Shown here: piece by piece, positions 7,806 to 17,567 of the stretch | Position numbering within the stretch: the stretch's first letter is position 1 | Layout: each line of letters begins with the position of its first letter | DNA from: Actinomadura violacea | GTDB lineage: Bacteria; Actinomycetota; Actinomycetes; Streptosporangiales; Streptosporangiaceae | Length of the DNA: 64,000 nucleotides | Assembly: GCF_017573465.1 (NCBI RefSeq) | Contig: NZ_JAGEPF010000031.1 | Span: 1 to 64,000 of the forward strand | Reading direction: 5' to 3' | Notes under the pieces: model-generated | Databases searched by the model: none | What the model saw: the letters and a program-made list of their open reading frames with translations, nothing else | Told to the model about the DNA's origin: nothing | Made by a program: the position numbers and the translations under genes

Positions 7806-8906
7806 CTACTTGGTGAGCGGGGCGAGCTTGGGGTCGGTGGCGTAGGCCTGGGCGGCGTTCTCCTTGGTCACGATGACCGGCGGGAGCAGGAACGCCGGGA
7901 CGACCTTCACACCGTTGTTGTAGCTGCTCGGGTCGTTGATCTGCGGCTTGTCGCCCGCCTGCAGCGCCTTCACCATGCTCACGGTCTGCGCGACGAGCTT
8001 GCGGGTGTCCTTGTTGATGGTGGAGTACTGCTCGCCGGCCATGATCGACTTGACCGACTCGACCTCGGAGTCCTGACCGGTCACGACCGGGAGCGGCTTG
8101 CCGGCGCCCTTCACCGAAGTGAGGATCGCGCGGGCCAGGGTGTCGTTCGGCGACAGGACGCCGTCGAGGGTCTTCTTGCTGTAGGTGGAGGTCAGCAGCG
8201 AGTCCATGCGCTGCTGGGCGTTCTCGGCCTTCCAGCCCTGGATGGCGGTCTGCTTGATGTCGGTCTGGCCGGAGCCGACCTTGACCTCGCCCTTGTCGAT
8301 GGCCGGCTTGAGGACGCTCATCGCGCCGTTGAAGAAGACGGCGGAGTTGTTGTCGTCCGGCGAGCCGGAGAACAGCTCGATGTTGTACGGGCCCTTCGGC
8401 TTCTTCTTCCTCATGCCGTCCAGCAGGGCCTGACCCTGCAGCTGACCGACCTTGAGGTTGTCGAACGCGACGTAGTAGTCGACGTCCTTGGTGTTGGTGA
8501 TGAGCCGGTCGTAGGCGATGACGGTCGCGCCGGACTGCTTGGCCTGCGCCACCTGGGTGGACAGCTGCGCGGCATCGGTCGCGCCGATCACGATCACCTT
8601 CGCGCCCTTGGTGACCATCGAGGAGATCTGCGCCTGCTGGTCGGCCACCGTGGTCGAGGCGCCCGCGTACTGCACGTCGGCCTTGAACCCGGCCTGCTTC
8701 AGGCCGTTGGTGAACAGGTCGCCGGCGAGGACCCAGTTCTCGGAGGTCTTGGCGGGCAGCGCCACGCCGATGAGCGAGTCCTTGGCGAAGCCCTTCCCGC
8801 CGCTCTTGCCGTCGGAGCCCTCCCGGTCGTTGGAGCAGGACGCGGCGGTGAGTGCGAGCGCGGCCGCCGCGCCGACCGCGAGGGTCTTGGAGAAGATGGA
8901 GCGCAT
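7806..8906 (-). CDS. chvE: Sugar ABC transporter substrate-binding lipoprotein (ChvE/XylF-like)
   Basis: A 366-residue periplasmic-binding-protein-type receptor. The signal peptide ends in a lipobox (TAASC, Cys about residue 24), so it is anchored outside the membrane. Fold markers are IGVALPAKTSENWVLAGDLF, ASTTVADQQAQISSMV, AKVIVIGATDAAQLSTQV, GATVIAYDRLI, YVAFDNLKVGQLQGQALLDG, ELFSGSPDDNNS and VVTGQDSEVESVKSIMAGEQ. These match the ChvE/XylF group for monosaccharides such as xylose, glucose, galactose and arabinose. It lies downstream of the ATPase and permease genes, whereas in most ChvE/GguAB operons it comes first. The sugar cannot be fixed. Downstream manA suggests mannose or a mannose-containing source among the substrates. 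Confidence 0.9.
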   Translation of the reverse strand: MRSIFSKTLAVGAAAALALTAASCSNDREGSDGKSGGKGFAKDSLIGVALPAKTSENWVLAGDLFTNGLKQAGFKADVQYAGASTTVADQQAQISSMVTKGAKVIVIGATDAAQLSTQVAQAKQSGATVIAYDRLITNTKDVDYYVAFDNLKVGQLQGQALLDGMRKKKPKGPYNIELFSGSPDDNNSAVFFNGAMSVLKPAIDKGEVKVGSGQTDIKQTAIQGWKAENAQQRMDSLLTSTYSKKTLDGVLSPNDTLARAILTSVKGAGKPLPVVTGQDSEVESVKSIMAGEQYSTINKDTRKLVAQTVSMVKALQAGDKPQINDPSSYNNGVKVVPAFLLPPVIVTKENAAQAYATDPKLAPLTK

Positions 8907-9015
8907 TGTCGGGTGACCTTTCTTGGTTACTGCGGGGCGGGTGTGCCACGGCAGCGCCGATCGGGAGCCTGCCTGGAAGGATCTGGTCGGCGGGGGACCT
9001 GGCGGCCGTGGCCGG

Positions 9016-10319
9016 TCAGCCGGTGGTGGCGGCCTTGGCGGCCGTGGAGTCCTCGGGAGACGGCGGCGACGTCTTGTCCGCGGGCGGCGCCTGGTCGCGC
9101 TGGAACGGACGCATGATCGACCCGATGACCGAGAAGCGGCCCTGCTTCTTGTTGAGGACGTCCAGCGCGGCGGCGAGCAGCAGCACCAGGCCCTTGATCA
9201 TCTGAACCCGGTCCGAGCCGACGCCCTCGAGCTGGAGGCCGTTGTTCAGCAGGGCCATGACCAGGCCGCCGACGATGGAGCCGCTGACGGTGCCGAGACC
9301 GCCCGAGACCGCGGCCCCACCGATGAACACCGCCGCGATCGCGTCGAGCTCCCAGTTCAGCCCGTCCTGGGGGCCGGACGCCGCCGACCGCGCCACGAAG
9401 ATCATGCCTGCCAGCGCGGCGAGGACCCCCATGTTGGTCATCACGAGGAAGTTGACCCGGCGGAGCTTCACGCCCGAGAGTTCGGCGGCACGGGAGTTGC
9501 CGCCGACGGCGTAGATGTGCCGTCCGCCCGCGGTGTTGCGGGTGTAGAACGAGTAGGCGATCACCAGGACGGCCAGGATGATGCCGGAGATCGGCAGGCT
9601 CGTGCCGACCCGGCCGCCGGCGAAGCGCAGCGTGGCGAGGATGATGACGCCGAGCATGACGGCCAGGCGGATCGCCGAGACCCAGAGCGGGGCGAGGTCG
9701 GCGCCCATCTGCTGCCGGACCTGCCGTGCGCGCCACTCGCGCACCACGACCGCGGCGCACGCCAGCAGGCCGAGCAGCAGCGTCAGGTTGTTGTAGCCGG
9801 AGTCCGGCCCGACCTCGGGCAGGAAGCCGGCGCCGATCTTGCGGAAGCCCTCCGGCACCGGCACGGTGTCGGCGTTGCCGATGTACTGGTTGGCGCCGCG
9901 GAACAGCAGCATCCCGGCGAGCGTGACGATGAACGCCGGCACTCCGACATAGGCGACCCAGAAACCCTGCCAGGCGCCGATCGCGGCGCCGACGAGCAGC
10001 CCGAAGGCGATCGCGACCGGCCACGGCAGGTTCCACTCCGACATCGACTTGGCGACCACGATGCCGGTGAACGCGGCGACCGAGCCGACCGACAGGTCGA
10101 TGTGCCCGGCGACGATCACCATCAGCATGCCGATGGACAGGATCAGGATGTAGGAGTACTGGCTGACGACGCCGATGAGGTTTCCCGACGACAGGGTGAG
10201 GCCGTCGGTGAGGATCTGGAACAGCAGCACGATCGCCACCAGGGTGAAGATCATGCCGAACTGCCGGGCGTTGGACTGGGTGCCCCCGAAAAGGTTCTTC
10301 CTCAGGTCTTGGTATCGGC

Positions 10320-10323
<4 letters not shown>
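9016..10323 (-). CDS. mmsB: Sugar ABC transporter permease (GguB/MmsB type)
   Basis: A 435-residue polytopic permease. It opens MSRYQDLRKNLFGGTQSNAR, followed by about ten hydrophobic spans. It has the conserved loops GHIDLSVGSVAAFTG near residue 88 and AAVFIGGAAVSGGLGTVSGS near residue 345, as in the RbsC/XylH/GguB branched family. The charged, Pro-rich tail (QRDQAPPADKTSPPSPED) is probably cytoplasmic. Its ATG overlaps the ATPase stop codon (ATGA), indicating translational coupling. The 109-base gap before the binding-protein gene holds no other gene. Confidence 0.93.
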
Positions 10324-11927
<1,604 letters not shown>

Positions 11928-12104
11928 GCCCGATGTCCCCTGTCCCGCAGCCCACCACGACTGCGCGTGTCCGGGCCATGAGGGACGCGGCGTGCCTCTG
12001 ACATCAACATCTCCGGTGATCTTTGCCTTGCCTGCGGGGGGGGGATCAGGGTCGGGCGCGACCCGCTGACGGGCGCACGCGTATGACCTGCGTTACATCG
12101 AGAG

Positions 12105-12133
12105 GACTTTAAATCCAATTGTTTTACAAAGTC
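12105..12133. promoter_or_regulatory. Operator-like inverted repeat between ABC operon and ROK gene
   Basis: GACTTT at 12105 and AAAGTC at 12128 are perfect 6-bp arms separated by 17 bases whose middle is the palindrome CAATTG. The site is an AT-rich island in GC-rich DNA, 178 bases before the ATPase start and 61 bases before the ROK repressor start. That is the expected place for a self-regulated ROK repressor to act on both promoters. Confidence 0.6.
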
Positions 12134-12193
12134 AACGGCGGGGGCCAGAATACTGTTGGCGCCCGGGACCGGTGCCGGAAGAGAGGACCTTCG

Positions 12194-13435
12194 TTGCGGC
12201 AGGCAGGCACGAACCTTCCTAAGGTGGGGCGCTACAACCGTGCGGTGGTGCTGGACCAGATCCAGCTCGCCGACGGCATCAGCCGCGCCGAGATCGCCGA
12301 GCGCACCGGCCTCACCCCGCAGACGGTCTCCGGGATCGTGAAGAAGCTGCTCGCGGAGGGCATCGTCCGGGAGGACGGCTCCAGCCGCGTCGCCGGGCTC
12401 GGCAAGCCCCGCACGACGCTGCGGATCAACAGCGCCGCGGGCAGCGCGGTCGGCCTGCACTTCGACCCGGTCGAGCTCACCTGCGTGGTCGTCGACCTGG
12501 TCGGGCAGCCGCTCGTGCTGAAGCGCCGCCCGACACCGGTCGGCGCGCAGCCCGCCGAGGTCGTGTCGGCCATGGCGGAGCTCGCCGGCCACGTGCTCGC
12601 CGAGGCGGCCGTGCCGCGCGAACGCGTGCTCGGCCTCGGCCTGGCCAGTCCAGGCCCGATCGACCAGGACCGCGGCATGGTGGTCGCGCCGCCCAAGCTC
12701 GCGAACTGGTCGCACGTGCCCATGAAGCAGCTGCTGAGCGAGGCGACGGGCCTGCCGGTCACGCTGGACAACGACGCCACCGCCGCCGCGATCGGCGAAC
12801 GCTGGTCGGGCGCCGGGCGCGGGATCGCCAACTTCGCCTACTTCTTCTTCGGCACCGGCATCGGCGGCGGCCTCATCCTCAACCACCAGGTCCACCGGGG
12901 CGGCTCGCTCAACGCCGGCGAGTTCGGGCACACGTCGGTCGTACCGGACGGCCCGCGCTGCTACTGCGGCAACCGGGGCTGTCTGGAAAGCCTGACCAGC
13001 CCCACCGCCCTCGTCGCCGAGACGCACCGCCGGCTGGCCGAGGGGGGCACGGGCAGCGCACTCGAGGCGTCCTTCGAACGCGACCCCGGCCTCGTCGACC
13101 ACGCGGCGGTGCGGCACGCCGCCGCCGAGGGGGACCCGCTGGCCGCCGCGGTCATCCGCGCGGCCGCCGAACTCGTCGCGTCCGTCGCCGTCAACGTCGT
13201 GAGCATCGCCGACGTGGACCTGATCGTGCTGGGCGGTCACGGCATCAGGCACGTCGAGGCCCTCTATCTCGACGCCGTCACCCAGGCCCTCGCGACCAGA
13301 CCGTTGTCACGGCACGTCCGGATCGCGGACGCCGCGGTGTCGCCGCTCGGCCCCGACGCCGCCGTCATCGGCGCCGCCTCGCTCGTCCTGCACGCCACCT
13401 ACTCGCCGCAGCTGTCAGCGCTCCTGGAGGACTGA
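12194..13435 (+). CDS. ROK-family transcriptional repressor of sugar uptake
   Basis: A 413-residue NagC/XylR-type regulator. The N-terminal winged helix (about 15-75: VVLDQIQLADGISRAEIAER, then TGLTPQTVSGIVKKLLAEG) binds DNA. The ROK domain follows, with LGLGLASPGPID, TLDNDATAAAIGERW, GTGIGGGLILN and the zinc motif CYCGNRGCLES. Presumably an imported sugar or its phosphate binds the ROK domain and releases the operator at 12105-12133. The TTG at 12194 was chosen because GAGAGGA lies just upstream. The frame stays open to 12119, but that would run through the operator. It is divergent from the ABC operon and followed by a ROK kinase gene. Confidence 0.88.
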   Translation: MRQAGTNLPKVGRYNRAVVLDQIQLADGISRAEIAERTGLTPQTVSGIVKKLLAEGIVREDGSSRVAGLGKPRTTLRINSAAGSAVGLHFDPVELTCVVVDLVGQPLVLKRRPTPVGAQPAEVVSAMAELAGHVLAEAAVPRERVLGLGLASPGPIDQDRGMVVAPPKLANWSHVPMKQLLSEATGLPVTLDNDATAAAIGERWSGAGRGIANFAYFFFGTGIGGGLILNHQVHRGGSLNAGEFGHTSVVPDGPRCYCGNRGCLESLTSPTALVAETHRRLAEGGTGSALEASFERDPGLVDHAAVRHAAAEGDPLAAAVIRAAAELVASVAVNVVSIADVDLIVLGGHGIRHVEALYLDAVTQALATRPLSRHVRIADAAVSPLGPDAAVIGAASLVLHATYSPQLSALLED

Positions 13436-13494
13436 CCGGCGCGGTTCGCCGCCTCCCGGCGCTCGCACGCCACTCACACATCAAGGACTTGTTC

Positions 13495-14418
13495 ATGGAC
13501 CATGACGTCGTGCTCGCGGTGGACATCGGCGGCACCAAGATCAGCGCAGCTCTGGTGGGCGCCGACGGGCGGATAAGCCGGCAGTCCGAAGTCGCCACCC
13601 CCGCCACCGGGCCTCTGCTCGAGGACGCGATGCACGGGCTGCTCACCTCGGTGGCCGAGGGCGCCTCACCGTGCGCGATCGGGCTGGCCTCGGCGGGCCC
13701 GGTCGACCCCCCGCGCGGCCGCGTCAGCCCGGTGAACATCCCGGCCTGGCGGGCGTTCCCGCTGCTCGACCTGGTCGGCGCCATCATGCCGGGCGTCCCC
13801 TCCGTCCTGGTCGGCGACGGCATCGCGGCAGCGTTGGGCGAGCACTGGCTCGGCGCGGGGCGCGGCGTCGAGGCGATGCTCGGGATCGTGGTGTCCACAG
13901 GCGTCGGCGGTGGTCTCGTCCTCAACGGCGAGGCCTACCCCGGTCCGAGCGGCAACGCCGGCCACATCGGACACCTCGTCGTCGATCCCGCCGGTCCGTC
14001 ATGCTCGTGCGGCGCGACCGGATGCGTCGAGGCCTACGCGAGCGGCCCGTCGATGGTCAGATGGGCTCATAGCCAAGGATGGGCGGGGCCCGACGCCCGC
14101 GCTCTCTCCGCCGATGCCGCTCGGGGCGACACCGTACCGCTCGCCGCGTTCGACCGCGGCGCCCAAGCGCTGGCCCGCGGCATCGCCGCCACGGCCACGC
14201 TGTGCGACCTGGACGGCGTCGTGATCGGCGGCGGCCTCTCGGCCGCCGGTGAGGTGCTTTTCGCGCCGCTGCGCAAACACCTGGACGGCTTCCTCACCCT
14301 CGACTACGTGCGGCGGCTGACCGTCACGCCGTTCGAGCTCGGGCGTTCGGCCGGACTGCTGGGCGCAGCCCGCAGCGCCCTCCCGACCGCCCAGCACGAG
14401 TTCCCTACCCCCGCCTAG
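13495..14418 (+). CDS. ROK-family sugar kinase (glucokinase/fructokinase-like)
   Basis: A 307-residue cytoplasmic kinase with no DNA-binding extension. The ATP motif LAVDIGGTKISAAL is near residue 8. The catalytic Asp is retained in VLVGDGIAAALGEHW, although the usual NDAN reads GDGI. VVSTGVGGGLVLNG, GHIGHLVVD (zinc His) and CSCGATGCVEA (zinc Cys cluster) follow. It likely phosphorylates the sugar delivered by the neighbouring ABC transporter so that ManA can use the product. ATG 13495 has AAGGA 7 bases upstream. The gap to the repressor gene is 59 bases, so the two genes probably form one transcript. The exact sugar is unknown. Confidence 0.85.
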   Translation: MDHDVVLAVDIGGTKISAALVGADGRISRQSEVATPATGPLLEDAMHGLLTSVAEGASPCAIGLASAGPVDPPRGRVSPVNIPAWRAFPLLDLVGAIMPGVPSVLVGDGIAAALGEHWLGAGRGVEAMLGIVVSTGVGGGLVLNGEAYPGPSGNAGHIGHLVVDPAGPSCSCGATGCVEAYASGPSMVRWAHSQGWAGPDARALSADAARGDTVPLAAFDRGAQALARGIAATATLCDLDGVVIGGGLSAAGEVLFAPLRKHLDGFLTLDYVRRLTVTPFELGRSAGLLGAARSALPTAQHEFPTPA

Positions 14419-14454
14419 AGCCTGTTTCCCCGATCGTCTGACCAAGCGCTAAGT

Positions 14455-14590
14455 CTCGTTCACTGTCGGCCGATGGCACCTGGGAACGGCTGCTGGAGGT
14501 GGTGCGGGCCGACGCCGACGCCGCCGGCGACATCGGCTGGCAGGTCTCGGTCGATTCCACCATCGAGCGGCGCCACCAGGACCGCCACCC
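14455..14590 (+). pseudogene. IS5-family transposase fragment
   Basis: One frame reads LSADGTWERLLEVVRADADA, AGDIGWQVSVDSTIERRHQD, the block that surrounds the first catalytic Asp (VDST) of IS5/IS1381-group transposases (usual form W-S-x-DGTW...VSVDST-x-x-RAHQH). Nothing of the rest of the element or its ends is evident. It is a short scar. Confidence 0.65.
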
Positions 14591-14709
14591 CAGCCGATTC
14601 GCTGGCGCGCGCTTCGACCGGGCGTGCGTCGACGCGCGCTCATCCAGCCCTTCGCTTGCCCGAGACGGCGCGGCGGGCGGGACGCGCCGTCTCGGGCAGG
14701 GCTGCCCGC

Positions 14710-16482
14710 TCAGGACTCGCAGATCGTGATGAGCTCGTTGGCGGCCCAGCGGATGTTGCCAGGATGTTCCTCGTCGAAGAAGTGCCGCAGGGAGGGCAGG
14801 GCGGCGATCACCGCGTCCCGCTCGGCGCCGGGGCCGTTGGCGATGTCGGCGATGAGCAGAAGGAGCGTGTTGTGGGCCCGGTTGGTCGGCACCAGCATGC
14901 GTTCGACCAGGAAGGGCACCGCGGCGGCGGCCGCGCTGTTCTCGGCGTGCTTGGACACCAACAGTTCGTAGAGGCGTTTGACGGCTTTCTGCGCAGCGTC
15001 CTCGTCGTCGGTCGTCAAGGTGGTGAGGAGGTCGGGGACCTCGTATCCCGGACCGTGGTTGGTTCCGAGGTCGTCCCATTCGACCTCGTGCACGCGCCGG
15101 AAGAAGGTCCGTTCGGGCCACAGGGCGTTCACGTCGAGGCGAAGCTCGGTGGTGCCGTGTTCGGTGGTGACGTGGAGGGCTGCGTCGGCGCGCAGGGCGA
15201 GCGTTTCGATACCGGTCCCCAGACGCAGGTCGGCGCGAGCTTCGGTGTCCACGTCCCAGATCGTGACGAGGCCCTCGCGCCAGGCCGCGGCGACGGCCGG
15301 GCCTGTCTCCAGCACGGCCGAGGCGAGCGCGGTGACCGGGGTACGGCGGCGCGCGAAGGGGACGCGCGCCACGACGTCGCCTCCAGTCCAGTACCGGAGC
15401 ACGCCGTCGGCGTCTCCGCTCCACAGGAGCACGCCGGTGCCGGACCGGTGGGCGGTGACGGCGGTGACCGGAGCGTGGTGCAGATGCCGGGAGCCGGAGC
15501 GGGAACCGTCGACCGTCCAGAAGTGCACGTCACCGCCGGCGTCTCCGGCCACCACGACCGTCGCGTCGCGGTCGGCGGCCGACGCGGTGTGGTTCGCCAG
15601 CGCCTCCGGGCCGCTGACCTGCGGGATGGCGGGAACCGCGAGAGCGGCCGAGGTCGAGCCGACCTCCCAGCGGGGATCGGCGGCAGGGGCGAACGCAGGC
15701 AGGTCCTCGACCGGGGTGGGGGTCTCCGCGGGAGACTGGATGTCCTTGTCGGTCCACTCCACGCCCAGGGTGCCGAGCGCTTGGAGGAGGCCGTCGCGGG
15801 TCCGTGCGTGCACCACGAGCGCGTAGTCGGCCCCGGGCCCCCTTCCGTGACGGATGATGACGTCGGGGCCGCCGTAGGAGAGGGCGTCGGTGGCCATCTC
15901 CTGCCAGGCAGGCAGTCCCATCTCTTGGTAGTTGGCGCGGAGCCTGTCGACCATGGCGTCATCGACGTGTTCGCGCTCGACACGCATGGTCCACCAGAAG
16001 TGCGCCGGGAGCCGCTCCACCGCGAGCTGAAGGAAGAACTCCGAGATCGAATCGCTCTGCACGACCCAGCCGTCGGAGGTGTTGACCCACACCGGCGGGT
16101 CGGGCCATTCCTCCGCTTCGGAGACGAAGTAGCCCCACTGGTGGACGTACTGGTACTCGGACATGATCACGCGGATCTCGTCGTCGGACGGCTGCTCGAA
16201 CGCCTCCGGGGCCGCGGGCGGCCAGTGCGGATGCGTCCAGTAGAGCCGCGGCCGGTAGGCGAAGGAGTTGCCGTGCCAGTCCCACCACTCGACCAGCGCG
16301 GCCGGCACATCGTCTCCCGGCTCGAAGCCGGGAGCCTCGCCCTGCCTGGTGATCAGGGGCTCCCCTCCGGGTTCCTCGTACCCCAGCTCGCGCTGAACCT
16401 CCCGGAGCAGAACCCAGCGGCCCCGATCCCCCGCCCCGGCCAGCCGCCCAGCGAACAGACCGAAGTCAATGATCTTGTTCAT
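14710..16482 (-). CDS. Large cytoplasmic protein with SMI1-like start and WD-like middle
   Basis: A 590-residue protein with no signal peptide or membrane span. Residues 1-200 (DDVPAALVEWWDWHGNSFAY, RLYWTHPHWPP) recall SMI1/KNR4 (SUKH) domains found in immunity proteins. Residues 290-420 contain weak WD-repeat-like units (VVVAGDAGGDVHFWTVDGS, LLWSGDADGVLRYWTGGD, GLVTIWDVDTEARADL). The last 130 residues are helical and HEAT-like (AAQKAVKRLYELLVSKHAEN). The combination suggests a protein-binding scaffold. I cannot give a function. ATG 16482 was chosen because the extension to 16503 is short and lacks a ribosome site. Confidence 0.55.
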   Translation of the reverse strand: MNKIIDFGLFAGRLAGAGDRGRWVLLREVQRELGYEEPGGEPLITRQGEAPGFEPGDDVPAALVEWWDWHGNSFAYRPRLYWTHPHWPPAAPEAFEQPSDDEIRVIMSEYQYVHQWGYFVSEAEEWPDPPVWVNTSDGWVVQSDSISEFFLQLAVERLPAHFWWTMRVEREHVDDAMVDRLRANYQEMGLPAWQEMATDALSYGGPDVIIRHGRGPGADYALVVHARTRDGLLQALGTLGVEWTDKDIQSPAETPTPVEDLPAFAPAADPRWEVGSTSAALAVPAIPQVSGPEALANHTASAADRDATVVVAGDAGGDVHFWTVDGSRSGSRHLHHAPVTAVTAHRSGTGVLLWSGDADGVLRYWTGGDVVARVPFARRRTPVTALASAVLETGPAVAAAWREGLVTIWDVDTEARADLRLGTGIETLALRADAALHVTTEHGTTELRLDVNALWPERTFFRRVHEVEWDDLGTNHGPGYEVPDLLTTLTTDDEDAAQKAVKRLYELLVSKHAENSAAAAAVPFLVERMLVPTNRAHNTLLLLIADIANGPGAERDAVIAALPSLRHFFDEEHPGNIRWAANELITICES

Positions 16483-16829
16483 GCCGGGCCATCCTAGACA
16501 CAACGGGAGATACGCCGCGCCGCGCGCCGATCACGGGTCGTGACCGACGCCAGTCCGGCGAGGGACGCCTGGGCCTCAGGGATGGTCGGGTAGCAGACGG
16601 ACAAGCTGACGCCGGGGGCCGCCTCAGAGCCCCCGGTGTCCTCGCCGGGTTTCGGGCGCAAGCCTGCGTTTGGCGCTCAGCGATGCGCCCTGATCATCAC
16701 TTATGGTTATCCTTAGCGAACAGAGAGTTACGCTTGCGGTGTCGGCGCGATGCGCGAGAGGCGTCGTGCTTCCAGGCAGGGCAGATCATCTGGTCTCAAC
16801 CGTCATGGCCCAAATCTCAAGGAGTGTTC
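16483..16829. other. Intergenic, no gene seen
   Basis: Divergent promoter region between the WD-like gene (leftward) and the DUF6355 gene (rightward). An open frame runs from 16683 into the DUF6355 gene, but its residues do not look like protein and the ribosome site supports the start at 16830. No palindrome stood out. Confidence 0.5.
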
Positions 16830-17222
16830 ATGAAGCTCTCCCCTCGCCCACTGCGAGCCGTCTTGGCGGCAGCGTCAGGTGCTGCCCTGACCATGACGGC
16901 CTTCTCGAGCCCGGCTCACGCCGGATTCGAGCGCGGCCCGGAAGTGCGGCAGGCGGGTGCGGACGCCTTTGCCGCTCCTCCCTGTGGGTTCTTCCGCTAC
17001 AGGGTCCGCGAGTCCGAGTTCGCCGCGTACAACCACTGCGGCCCGACGACGGTGCGGATACACGTCGACGTCAGAGGGGGCGGTAGTGCGAATGACTATC
17101 ACCTCTGTGTCAGCCCTGGCCGTACCCAGCTACCGGGCGCAGGTCCGAACTACCTCAACGCGTACTACATCGGCGGCGCCGGCTGCCGGGGCGGAGAGCG
17201 CACCGGGCACACCCGCCACTGA
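16830..17222 (+). CDS. Secreted DUF6355-type small protein
   Basis: A 130-residue protein with a clear signal peptide (KLSPRPLRAVLAAASG, cleavage after SSPAHA near residue 33). The mature part has four cysteines in the DUF6355 arrangement: PPCGFFRYR, YNHCGPTTVRIHVDV, DYHLCVSPG, and GGAGC near the end. A phrase like YIGGAGC at the C-terminus is typical. Members are small exported proteins of unknown function. ATG 16830 follows AAGGAG by 6 bases. Confidence 0.75.
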   Translation: MKLSPRPLRAVLAAASGAALTMTAFSSPAHAGFERGPEVRQAGADAFAAPPCGFFRYRVRESEFAAYNHCGPTTVRIHVDVRGGGSANDYHLCVSPGRTQLPGAGPNYLNAYYIGGAGCRGGERTGHTRH

Positions 17223-17567
17223 GTCTTGATCCACTACGCCTCGGTGGTGCTCGCCGGCCGACGACCGACGCCGCGTTACCGCTGCCGGCGCGGGCCGTTG
17301 GCGCCACCTGCGCCTCCTCTTGGCTGGCCCGCTTGTGAGCAGGCAGTACTCTCCGCCCCTGCGCTGGGAAGACGTCGTCTCATGCCCGCCGATGGTCCAA
17401 CTGGGGACCGGACGAGCTCGGTGACGGCGGTCTCGGCGCGTTCCTGCTGCCGGTCGGCATCTTTCACAAGGTCGGCGGATGGGAGAGGCCGAGCGTGAGA
17501 AGGTCCCTCGCCGATGCGCCGCCCGGGGCCTTAAGAAGCTCTTATGTCCGGGCCGCAAGGTGTGCGC
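17223..17567. other. Intergenic, no gene seen
   Basis: I see no convincing gene or RNA. The stretch presumably holds the promoter of the downstream glycosidase-like gene. Confidence 0.5.

Noticed and set aside
12119..12193. Earlier start of the ROK repressor at 12119
   Set aside because: It would place the operator-like dyad inside the gene and gives residues unlike the family; TTG 12194 has a good ribosome site.
14473..16497. 674-codon plus-strand open frame opposite the WD-like gene
   Set aside because: Antisense shadow produced by high GC; low-complexity Gly/Arg/Val residues, while the minus strand reads as a coherent protein.
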